The notes beneath the pieces are model-generated. The model worked only from the letters and a program-made list of their open reading frames with translations, ran no database searches and was not told the origin of the DNA. From Ptychodera flava (Eukaryota > Hemichordata > Enteropneusta > Ptychoderidae), in assembly GCF_041260155.1 (NCBI RefSeq), contig NC_091931.1, positions 19,105,666 to 19,169,665 on the forward strand: DNA of 64,000 nucleotides, in the 5' to 3' direction. Position 1 is the first letter of the stretch, and the number at the start of each line of letters is the position of its first letter. Of the stretch, positions 37,198 through 48,387 are shown one piece after another. The position numbers and the translations under genes were made by a program.

Positions 37198-39140
37198 GGA
37201 AGTGAACTCAAATTATAGGGAGATAGCCGGCGGTTTGTTTCAGTTGTTCACATGTGTTCGGCAAGTTGGTTTCTTTTATCTGTTAAATATGTGAAGTGTC
37301 CTATGACTCTATGTTCCCACAGCATGGTTCCAAGCGTGGGATATAAATCGAGCTTTAAACAACGATAAAGATGTCGGTATATTTGGCCTTCCCAGAATTC
37401 CTAAGGTATATATTAAATGGAATCGTTCACAGGTTGCCAAGGCAACAGTTTGAAATTACGGAAACTTACTCTAAACCTGACATTTGAACAAAAACAACCA
37501 CCGGTTATCGCCCTGTAAGATCAGTGCAGTTCCTTAGTTCAGACTATTGAGTAATTGGGTGTAAAGCTACATTTTAAACGAGAGGATTGCAAGGTATTAA
37601 GATGCCTATTGAAATTATTGAACAGGTTGGATCTGTTGTGAGCCTTCAGTTTTAGACTGGGTCAACGTGCATGATTCCTAGCCCTAAAGTTAAAAATAAG
37701 TTAGTGGTTACAGTTTAATAGCAATCGAAATGAGAGTTATGTTTTGTTAAACTCAAATACAGAGATAGGTTAAATAACATTTGTTCAGAATTACATATTT
37801 CAACGGTAGTAATGGTGTGTTGATTGTTTAATTGATTGATTAACTGTTTGCTTTTTGATAACAAAATGTACTTAAAAGTACATTTTCAGTCCCGTGATGA
37901 GCTATCGTGTCTTTTTAAGGAGAAGTGAGTGAAACTAGCTATATTTTCACACACATGTCCTTGACAATGATCATTAAAGAAACTGAACGGTGGAGTTGTA
38001 TTTGCCATTTTCCATTTCTAACTGCAGAATTAATCTTAATAATATAACAATATTTAGCTGTTTATTGGCCTTACATGCCTAACTATCTACACGTTACTTG
38101 TATATTTTGCCAAACTCATCATATTAGGAGGACTTTGGACAAATAAAAATCGCATATATGGTAGATTTAGGAACTAATCACAATTGTGAATTAAGGACAA
38201 AGAGGTTAAAAAACTTAAATATGCATTAGCCGTTTGCTTTTAACTGTTTATGTGGCAAAACGTGCTCCTTTCGTTATTATCATTACAAAGGTTATGATAT
38301 TTTTAAATTTATAACTTTATTACTGAACTTTCTACAAATTTACAAAATTTCAATCTAAGCAAGATAAACAACAATTAATGTCGTCAGTATACTTACGTAG
38401 AACAAGATTGGTATATCACGCCGTAATCTGATAGTCTAGCTGAAAACGTTTCTCAATAATGGTGGAACTTTTTTAATTCGTCAGTAAAATTTATCTAAAT
38501 TTGAAATCTTGGATAGTTCCCTTTTACTCTTATATTTAATTTTTTATATTTAATATTTAATTTTATCAGTAATATTTTGAAAGCCAACTATGTATTGACG
38601 TTAGAGTAGATTTAGCCTAAGGTACAGATATTCGAACCCTCAAATTTGTTCAATACTTTTCCAGTCTACCGCTTGTAGGGGCTCATTATAAAGCTGTTGG
38701 AGCAAGGAAAAATTTCATCGCCTGAAAATCAGAATATTATTTTCGTCATAGAGTTAACACCCTGACAGGGATGGCGGCCATTTTGAATGTGAAATATCGA
38801 TAAATATTAGGAAATTTGTTTCTCTAGTATAAAACTTTGCACGATGTCCCCCCCCCCCGCCCGATTGTTATTATTGATTAAATAAAGAAGATGATTCAAA
38901 GTTTCGTTGAGGAAACGTATCTTTCATTTTATGTGCTTTTTTCGAGTACACATTTACAGTCATTTTATATGTTTCGCCTTTTACTGATTTGCTAAAATTT
39001 TTGTACTTCATTATATTTACATTTTGTTGAGGAGAATCTGTCAGTGTGTCATTTACAGCTTATGATATAAACACTTTTACATACATAGAGAGAGAGGGGG
39101 ATTACAGTGATCGATGCGGAAAGCAGAGCGTTTTAAATAA

Positions 39141-39289
39141 TAACACAAATTACTTCAAGTACAAAGTAACAATATCTGTTACTTAAGTTTCATGCATGCT
39201 GCAATCCTGTCTGATGATTGCAGGATGCATGAAACTTAAGTAATAGATATTATTACTTTGTACTTGAAGTAACTTATTATTTTGTGTTA
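39141..39289. repeat. Imperfect palindrome, about 149 bp
   Basis: AACACAAATTACTTCAAGTA and its reverse complement bound two arms of about 65 bp meeting at tgtctgatgat. It recurs at 56755-56903 in the duplicate flank, with arms nearly unchanged. A MITE or foldback remnant. Confidence 0.75.
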
Positions 39290-39362
39290 TTATATATATG
39301 CATGATACTTAAGAAACTTAAGTAACATATATTAGTACTTTGTACTTGAATTAATTTGTGTA

Positions 39363-39366
<4 letters not shown>

Positions 39367-39414
<48 letters not shown>
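39367..39414. repeat. (TA)n microsatellite
   Basis: A tract of about 48 bp, also present at the matching place 56975-57034. Confidence 0.95.
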
Positions 39415-39415
<1 letters not shown>

Positions 39416-41188
39416 TTATTTTAAAATATATTCAAACTGCTTTAAATCAGATGAGCATAGCAAAGTATTATTAACATAGCGATAAACTCGGTTTAGCGTC
39501 GTGTGGCGATTGTCATCATGAGGTAACTACAGCTGCCGCATGCATCAGAATTGTCGCGCACGAGAAGATGCGATTATATGCATTTACATAATTTAACATT
39601 ACTATCACTGCGTTTATATTTGTATTGTGTATAAGGATATGTTTTAATGTAGTCAATCATACTTTTGCTGTTGCAGATAGACAATGAATCTTTATGATAT
39701 ACAGGGAGATACTATGTGACTTATGTTCGAAGCATGACAGAAATATACCTTTCACAAAATTAAAAAAACTACAAACCAAGTTAGTAGACTGTATGTAACA
39801 ATGTTATCATTGATATATATTTACAGTACTATTTGATGATCGATACATTAATTTTGTTTTCCTGGTTTTTTTTCTGTTTTATTCGAGTTTATATGCAGTT
39901 CTTTTTATTATCATCATTCAAAGTGACTGGTAGAGACGTCAATACACAACTTTGCCTGTTGTGATTTCAGCTATTTTATTATTTGTTCTGTCACAATTCC
40001 TTGCCAAATAATCAATAAAAACATCTATACGATGACTGCTTGTGTTTTATTTCACAGTGAGTCGCAATATGCTGTCATGAGCCACGGCTGTCCTCTTTAA
40101 ATTGGCTCGGTTATTATTTTGTGAACCTGAATTGTCCTTCAGGTACCAAAGTACTTCAAAGTTTAGTGTGCTGCTATCAATATACCTCTTTGTATTATAA
40201 ATATCTGTGATTTTCTGCCTTGTGTCAGTGTACTGCCTTTGCTGAGTAGTGAACAAGTTTCAAAAAAGCTGGACCACAAACTGTAGTCGGGTGATACATT
40301 TACTCTTGTTGGATCAAACATCGGCGGTGCAGTAATAAAAGAATTGTGAAAGTCTATACACGTGTAGTGTGTCTATCAGGACATATGTTTCGTTGTGAAA
40401 ATACAATTCCACTCGGAATCACGAGATAGCGAGAAACCAATTGCACAGTCACACTGACATGGCGTGTTTGCTATATAGTTGTCACACTCAATGATGTCAT
40501 GCTTTATATGTCAACAAGGGGATTCCCCTTGAATACGCCTATCATCTGCAGATCACCACTCCATTGTGGTAGTCGGTCATCTGAGCTGTGACTCATGAAC
40601 ACGTTCCAGGTGTCGTGAAGGGTGAAAGTAGTTTTCCAAGGAAAATTTTCCAAGTACCTGAACCTTCCACGTCAATATTCGCGTGCGCGCCTGTACAGCC
40701 AATATTACGATGTTACATTTTAGCTGTCACCTATTCACAAATTTTAAGATGTATATTCCAACCGTCCCCTGTCAATATTAAAGGGGTCTATAATAACTAC
40801 TTGGTAGGAAAACTACACGTTTAACATACTATTCTCGTTGTCGACGACTTGTACTTTGATATAATTTGTCCTACGGCTCTTTATTCCGATATGGAATATC
40901 CAAGTGGTGCATACTCAGAGGTGGCAAATTTACATACACTGTATCCTATTTGCATATGGTTTTTTATATCAGAATATTGAAGGAATATTAAAAAATATAT
41001 GGACAACAATGTGTCTGGTAATTGTCATATTCTCGACCTGAACGCAATGAAAACCCGTGTGAACCCATGCGATCATATTGACATAATGAGAATTAGCGAA
41101 GACCATATACCATGTAATAGTTCATTAAACTATATCCATACACTGTTACGATAAACAACGAACAAATTATCTTTTCAATCAAACTTAC

Positions 41189-41328
41189 ATGTCTTCAAAG
41201 CATAAATTTCATGCAGTACCTGTGCCCGCAGGAGGTCTGGACGGGTTCACACAAGACGTCATGACATTTCTGGCATAAGAATTTTTCACTTGGCAAATTT
41301 ACTAACAAATTTTCGGGAGGCCTGCCAT
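41189..41328 (-). pseudogene. Inverted RING first exon, type B, broken
   Basis: On the - strand this starts ATGGCAGGCCTCCCG, loses one base in the A-run, then reads SEKFLCQKCHDVLCEPVQTS and CGHRYC; the end (KCFEDM elsewhere) is disrupted by an insertion before a gtaagt donor. Flanking sequence at 41040-41700 is the reverse complement of the intron and 5' flank around 32550-33100, so a segment rather than the exon alone was inverted. Confidence 0.75.
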
Positions 41329-42089
41329 GGCTAGTATTACCTCTCCGAGTCGAAATAATCATATAACATACGATTCCGATCAGTCGGCACATAAAATGCA
41401 GTAGTTTTCATTGAGTCAGCAATAAGAATGCAGGATCAGCAAAATACGTCATTGTGGGTCTTTTATGATACAATCTTTACATTCTCCCATCATATTTTCA
41501 TTTTCATCACCTGGTATATATTTATTCTCTATTCTGTATTAAGATTTTTCTTGTAATTGTTCATAAAATACATAATTGCACATTTCAAAAGAGATTATTC
41601 ATGAATCCACAGAAAACAAGGACGCCACAAATTAACATAACAAAGAACCGCTGGTATCATATGCAGATATATCGGGGTCACCTACCTGACCTGGTACAAG
41701 CTTTTCCCGTATGCAATTACACTGCTGTTTGTCTTGTCGTTATATTTTCAAAACTTGTTTTCTTTGTTTGATTTTACGTACGTTCGGTCGTTGAAAGTCG
41801 CCCAAGTACAGGAGTTTTTTGTAGTTGTTTGTGGCAACATAGAGGTATTTTATCATTATTATTATTATTATTGCATGTCAGCGTTGCCAGGCATTGAGCA
41901 AAAAGGTCAGGCCCGCCATGCTGTATAATACTACGGCAAGGCAAGCTGACGCCACTCACAGTTTTTTTCAAGCGGTCAGTCGTGTCCTGGTTAATAGGCA
42001 TTTTTTCTCATCAATGTCGTCAGCAAAAGGTGATGCAAGTTCAGTGTGGACCGAGAGCCAAGGCATGTGGTATAAAGAGATTGAGACAG

Positions 42090-43300
42090 ACAAACAACAT
42101 TTAATGTCGTCAGTATACTTACTTAGAACAAGATTAGTATATCACGCCGTAATCTGATAGTCTAGCTGATAACGTTCAATTCGTCAGTAAAATTTATTTA
42201 AAATTTAAATCATGCTTAGTTTCACTTTAACGCTTGTAGTTAATTTTTTATAATTATAATTAATATTTGATTTTATCAGTAATATTTTGAAAGCCAACTA
42301 TGTATTGACGTTAGAGTAGATTGAGCCTCTGGTAGAGATATTCGAACCCTCAAATTTGTTCAATACTTTTCCAGTCTACCGCTTGTGGGGCTCATTTTAA
42401 CGCTGTTGGAGCAAGAAAAATTTTCATCGTCTGAGTTTTGGAAAATCAGAAATATTATTTTCCTCATTGAGTTAATAGCAATAACGAGAAACCAATGCAC
42501 AGTCACACTGACATGGCGTGTTTACTATATATTTATCACACGCGATGATGTCATGCTTTATATGTCAACAAGGGGTTCCCCTTGAAAACGCCTATCATCT
42601 GCAGATCACCACTCCATTGTGGTGGTTATCTGAGCTGTGACTCATGAACACGTACCTGGTGTCGTTGAAGGGTGAAAGTAGTTTTCCAAGGAACATTTTC
42701 CAAGTACCTGAACCTTCCAGGTCAACATTCCACGTGTACACGTGTACATGCAGCTAGTATTATAATGTTACATTTTAGCTGTCACCTAGTCACAAATTTC
42801 AAGATGTAGATTCCATCTGTCCCGAGTCAATAAGGGTTAGGCAAACTACACGTTAAACATAACTATTTCTCTTTGTCGACGACTTGTGTCTAGATATAAT
42901 TTGTCCTATTCCTATATGGAATATGGAATGTCAAAGGAGTGCATGTTATACTCAGAGGTGGCAAATACAGGGTAAAAACTAAACTCTGACAAAAATACTG
43001 TATATACTTGGTCATAAATTCCTCATTTTCTGGCTTTTAAAATAGAACTCCTGAATCATTTATAAAACCATGGTAACGCCATAAATGCAGATCTGCTTCA
43101 TCCTTCACTACAGGCTTAACGTATTTGACAGGATGGGATCTTTACACGTGAAGTTGTGCGTGTCCGAAAGAGGGCGGCATGAACTAGCCTCCAATATCTG
43201 CCTGTATCAAAATCAAATCATAACTACATGCATATCATTTATGAACCACCTTTCATGAAAAATCTATGCAGACTAGACAGCAGCTTCTTTAGAAGTGTAC
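42090..43300. repeat. Third, partial copy of the unit 3' flank
   Basis: acttagaacaagattagtat onward matches 38390 and 55920; from about 42480 it jumps to sequence matching 40430 and 58190. 42845-43290 matches 59560-60010, next to the empty site of the 58546 element. Confidence 0.7.
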
Positions 43301-43792
43301 GAAACATAGCTTAATGTAGTGCTGGCATAGTTACTGTAATCATGTCTATTGAAAATTTAAAGTGATATATTAAGAATACTTGTATATTGACTCGTGTTAA
43401 TTTGAAACTACTTATCGCTGTGCATTTCACTATAGGTATTTGTTGATGTACTTTTTGCTTAAAACAGATTATCAACTTTTAAGAAAATGGCATTTGACTT
43501 CCTGCCAAGTCCATATTTCACCACCAGGTCAAGATGGTTAAAATTAATGAAACACAACGTATTCCATATGATGTATTTTAACATAATACTGTACATTTGA
43601 GGGCTGTTGAAAACATAATACTGTAAAGTTGATTTTTTTTGGACAAAGGATGCTATAACATACCAAGCCAAGTGTGTGAAAATACGTCATGTTTTGGCTC
43701 AATACCGCTTTTTTTTTTACTTGGCTGATGGGGAAGTGATACAGTTATTACTGTCTGGCAGGAAAAGGGTTACATACTGAATAGATTATATG

Positions 43793-44020
43793 TTAAGGCA
43801 AAAAAAATAATAGGTTTGTTTCTGGTCATTGACATGTGGCAAAAATGATGCGGTGACGCAATTTTTTTTTTTCATTTTTTTTTTTATTTTTGGTGGAATT
43901 TGATACATTTTCCCCTTTTCTCCATAGGGGCAAATGAAAAACAGGAAAAAAAGAGTTGACGCGCACACTTTGAAGATATGCGCGCGCTGACCAGAAACAA
44001 ATCAATTTTTTTTGGCCTAA
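43793..44020. mobile_element. MITE of about 228 bp
   Basis: The left end aggcaaaaaaaataataggt then ttgtttctggtc and the right end gaccagaaacaaatcaa then ttttttttggcc are inverted repeats of about 30 bp. No coding capacity; no certain target duplication. Confidence 0.6.
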
Positions 44021-44795
44021 TAACAGTTATATTTTAATAAAAGTTAAACTGTAAAAGTGGTAAACTGAGATATTGAAGACTCAGAATGCACTACCACTTG
44101 CACTACTTTTGAAAAGAAACTAAGTTTCTCTATCAATGTAAATCACCGTCCGTGGGTGGAGGGACGGTGTGTAAATGTAACGAGTTTGACGTTGTTAATA
44201 GAAATGCTAATATAGTCTTTTATTTAAAAGATATCGTGTCATATCATCGTACTTTCGTGAATCGAATACATGACGTGTCGTTTTCAAAACTGCAGATGGT
44301 TTTTGGTATAGAGTATGCATTCGATAATTACAGTCATATTAGTTAATTTATACAAATACATACAATAAAATGATGTTTGAATAATGAAAAAAAGTTAAGA
44401 ATTTGTCATGTTTAGTAGACTACGTCATGCAATCGGTCGCTGACAGATTTAGCTATACTCGGAACGTTACGTTGATCATGAAAAATGCGAAAAAGATGAC
44501 GCGGCCCTGCATAAAGTGGCGATTTATCACTTGAGGCTACTGACTTTTTCCCTCTGAAGTAGGCAAAAGTCCCTTTATAAAATATTGTCTGCCTCTGAAA
44601 TGCAGTTTCATGTTGCTCTCCAAAAGTCATGAACAAAAATCCTCGTGTTCAACATGTCAGTGGGCACTGTGCGTGCGTCATGTTTTATCTAATTGTTCAT
44701 AACTGCATTCTCATCGTTAACGGAATTCATTTGTCAATTATGCTTTACATAATGAATTGTGTCGGCTAGGTTTATACCTTGTATATCAACATCAT

Positions 44796-44796
<1 letters not shown>

Positions 44797-44840
<44 letters not shown>
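44797..44840. repeat. (TCAA)n tract at LINE 3' end
   Basis: About ten tcaa units. Microsatellite tails are usual for CR1/L2-type LINEs. Confidence 0.9.
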
Positions 44841-44842
<2 letters not shown>

Positions 44843-45985
44843 GCATTTATTTATATAGCGCCAAAATCCATTACGAGGTAATGTCCTGAGGAGCTGAACA
44901 AGAACTCAAAAATCAAAAAGCTCTCTCAAAGAGATGCGATTTCAAGCCCCTTTTAAAGGTGATCAATTTAGGCGACTGGCAAAGTTCCAACGGAAACTGT
45001 TCCACAAATCGGTAGCACATCTTGAGCAGGAGCGTTTCCCATACGTTTGCAGGTTACACCGTGGCACATGAAGAATTTTTTTCATTTGATCGAAGTAAGC
45101 GAGGTGAAGGTTTGATGAGAAGCAGATCCGATAAGTACACAGGAGCAGTGCCATTTGATGCCTTGTAATCAGGAGAATTTTGTATTGGATCTTGTATTGT
45201 ACCGGTAACCAGTGAAGTTCCTTAAGTGTAGAGGTGACGTGGTCAGATTTTCTTATCCTTGACACAATCCTAGCTGCAGTGTTTTGGGCATGTTGGAGTG
45301 GCTTGATGTCCTTAGAAGGTAGTCCAAACAGGAGAGCGTTACAGTAGTCTAATTTTGGTGAGATGAAGGCATGCACGACTATCATACAGGCTTCTTTCAT
45401 GAGATATTGACGGATGTGACCAATTTTCCTGAGATGATAGTAGATGGCTATGCATGTGGTTGCAAATTGCTTCCTGAAGGTGAGTCGATCATCAAAAGTC
45501 ACTCCGATATTACGGGCTGAACTTAAAAGCTGAGCGACAGATGATCCAGTGTTGATAGAGTCGATGGGAAGAAGTGTTCCGGCAAATTGGAATCGAATGA
45601 GTAGGACATCTGTTTTACCATCATTTAGTTGAAGTTTGTTTTGAGTCATCCACGATTTAATTTCCTGAATGGCTATTTCCATCTTCCTCACTGCTGATGA
45701 TGTGTCGGGCCGTAAGAAGAATTGGTATAATTGGTTGTCATCGGCGTATTGATGAAAATCCATATTGTGATGTCTGATGAGCTTAGCAAGTGGAGAAATA
45801 TAGATGCAGAATAACAGTGGTCCTAACACAGAGCCCTGCGGTACTCCAAAATTCAGGTGTTGAGGTTCTGAAGTGCTACCTAATATGGATATTGATTGGT
45901 ATCTGTTCTTGAGGTATGATGAGGTAGTGGGAAATCAGTATGTCATGGTCAATGGTGTCGAATGCAGCTGACAGATCCAACAGAA
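44797..45985 (-). mobile_element. 5'-truncated LINE with reverse transcriptase (CR1/L2-like)
   Basis: The - strand frame 45829-44963 (289 codons) has [12 protein letters not shown], then [10 protein letters not shown], the YADD catalytic motif, and then [12 protein letters not shown] and [13 protein letters not shown], typical of CR1/L2-type non-LTR enzymes. Upstream, GVPQGSV is in frame and LLDLSAAFDTIDHD is in another frame, so there is at least one frameshift. The 3' end (left) is gcgctatataaataaatgc followed by a (TTGA)n tail seen as (TCAA)n on the + strand at 44797-44840. The 5' end stops near 45985. Inactive because truncated. Confidence 0.85.
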
Positions 45986-46660
45986 AAAAAGTACACATTT
46001 GCGTCGAGTGCCCAGGGAGGAAAATAAGGAAAAATCTTTCTTATTGAACAAAAAATAATGAATGCGTTGAAAGTTGCTGTGTTTTTTTCCCTTTTTAGAA
46101 TTGCGTAAGTGGTTATGGTGTATGTACAATGCACGCTTTCTGTGTACACCCGCGAAATAATTTATTGATATACAGAGGCAATGGATTCTGATTGTGTATT
46201 TTTGTTTAGTAAGAGAAAAAACAGACGTTTTCTCTGTTATCGTACGTATAAGCACTTGGCAATAATTACATAGGGTTGCACAGCGTGGTCGAAAGAAAGA
46301 CTTTTCTTTTTTCAGACAACCAAGAATCTGGTGTAAAGTGAAAGCTATCATTCATTTCTGCAGGCGCGATTACATATGCAAGCTTATTACAAGTCTGTGC
46401 TTATCTGTTAAGACGGATATATATTGGCTAACATCAAGTGGATGAGTGAAAATATTGAAACGATGGCAGATATGATGGAATTATAATGCGTTGTTGCCTT
46501 TGTTTGGTTTATTTAACTTAATACGTTTGCGTTGTTATTTTGGACACTCTCATAAACTTGAAAATTCTGGAAAAGTCCAACTCTTTTAACGTGCCAAGTA
46601 TTTACTTTTGCTTTTCAATACTGAATATGAAAATCTCATAATGACTCGGGATTAAATACG
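45986..46660. other. Unassigned DNA upstream of copy 4
   Basis: No recognised gene. The open frames on the - strand show no domain. Confidence 0.4.
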
Positions 46661-47580
46661 CAACTCAACGTGTGATTGAAAGATTAAGTCACGGCGGTCG
46701 AAGTTGGTCATGGGACTGCTGACTCATCATTGCTAGGCATACTCAAAGCTCAGAGGCTCTTGATGAGTCGTCGCTTTTCATAAAACTTTCAAAACAACTA
46801 ATCAGTTTTATCAGTAAATTGATTATCAAACTCATTCAGTCCATAGTGACTTATTCCAGCCTTTCAAATTAAAAATACCGAAATACTTTTAAAATTGAAT
46901 ATAACAAGTTGACTATAGAATGCCCCAGCCTTGTATTCAAATTTTGCGTTCATGGGAAAATGTACACACAAGTTGCTCCCTACCAGATCAACAAATACCA
47001 TCAACGGCGGGCTTACAAAAAAATGCTGTTTCCAAACTCCCGGTGAAACTTCATATTCCAAAGTGAGGTCGCAATTTCATTATCTCAAATGCCTTGGGTT
47101 TTTGGTCCACACTGAACTTGCACCAGAAACAATTGATCGCTTGACAAAAACTCTGAGTACTGGTATCAGATTGCCTAACGCATGACAAGCTTAACCTTAC
47201 TTCAATGACCTGAACGACTGACAACGCCGACATTTTAACAGCATCGGAAGATAAAATCGGAACATTGGAAGATCGATGTAAGGGTCGGTTTGGTTTCTTG
47301 GCCAAGATTAGAAACTTAGAAGCGCGGCTATTCGTGGTGGTGAGTGCTGTGAATAAAATTAAAAGATCATTCACCGTAACTGTTGACTTTTTGGAAACTC
47401 ATCGCCACCATGGATGTAACAAAAATACCTCTTGCCGCCACGAACAGCTGTTCTTCCTCAACTACCAACATCCTGTAGCTCGGCGACAATCCCCAACCGA
47501 AAAGAAAATAAATAAACTAGTTTTCAAAAATATGAAAGACAAGGCAATCAGGGCATTAGCAGTACGTTTAGCAGTGTAGA
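46660..47580. repeat. Segmental duplicate of 31490-32545
   Basis: This is the matching 5' flank of the type B exon of copy 4. It includes TGACTCA at 46720. A GC-richer insert at about 47690-47890 is not in copy 3. Confidence 0.6.
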
Positions 47581-48250
47581 TAGACTTAGTTCAGGTCGGT
47601 GATTTTTTTAAAAAATAAGTCATTTGTAATAGTTTCTCTAGTGTTTCTCCTCTTTCATACAACACTATTTGGAATTCGGCAGGCCAGGCCAGATTTTACT
47701 AGCGATTGAACGCGTTACCTTTGAGTCTGCGCAGTAGTGAGTTAGTTTCTGCCGGGATTCCGGGAGAAACCCCTGTATAGCGCTCGCCATGCTCATTGCG
47801 TTCACCCCACTCACGCTTTTCACATGGACACAGCTCGACGCAAATCATCGCGTTCACCCACTACAACATTCACAACTCACAGACTTGAACCAAGTCTACA
47901 GTGTAGAGTAATGTACAGCTATACTGGGTCACTGTCCGGGTCACTGTTACCCTGACATGTTTACACATGCTAACAGTGGTTCTTTTGCTATTTAATTTTT
48001 GACGTCACTGTAACCGTGGACAAAGAATTTTCTGTTTTTTAAGATATATAAACATGTATCATAAGAACCATAAAACATATTTTGATAAAAAAGACAATAA
48101 ATCGCAAATTAAAATGATAATATGATTAGAGACTGTATTACGAAGAACCAACGTAGACTTGTATTTTGCTGACCCTGCATTACTGACTGAATAAAAACTC
48201 TGATGTCGTATATTATACGGTCATTTCGATTTGAAGAAGTAATATTACTC

Positions 48251-48387
48251 ATGGCAGGCTGTCCGAAAATCTTATCGGTAAATTCACCGAGTGAAAAGTT
48301 CTTATGCCATAAATGTTATGACGTCTTGTGTAAACCCGTCCAGACCTCCTGCGGGCACAGGTACTGCAGGAAGTGCTTTGAAGATAT
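48251..48387 (+). CDS. TRAF copy 4 exon 1, RING type B
   Basis: 137 nt: MAGCPKILSVNSPS, then FLCHKCYDVLCKP and VQTSCGHRYCRKCFED, phase 2, gtaagt. Intact. An in-frame ATG lies upstream at 48203, but the MAG start is the one conserved in all copies. Confidence 0.8.

Larger units (their letters stand above)
37198..41000. repeat. 3' flank of copy 3, segmental duplicate of 55391-58545
   Basis: From agggagatagccggcggttt to the region of gtcaataagg-like sequence, the order matches the 3' flank of copy 4 over about 3 kb, including a palindrome and a (TA)n tract. Parts recur a third time at 42090-42480 and 42480-43300. No gene was recognised. Confidence 0.75.
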
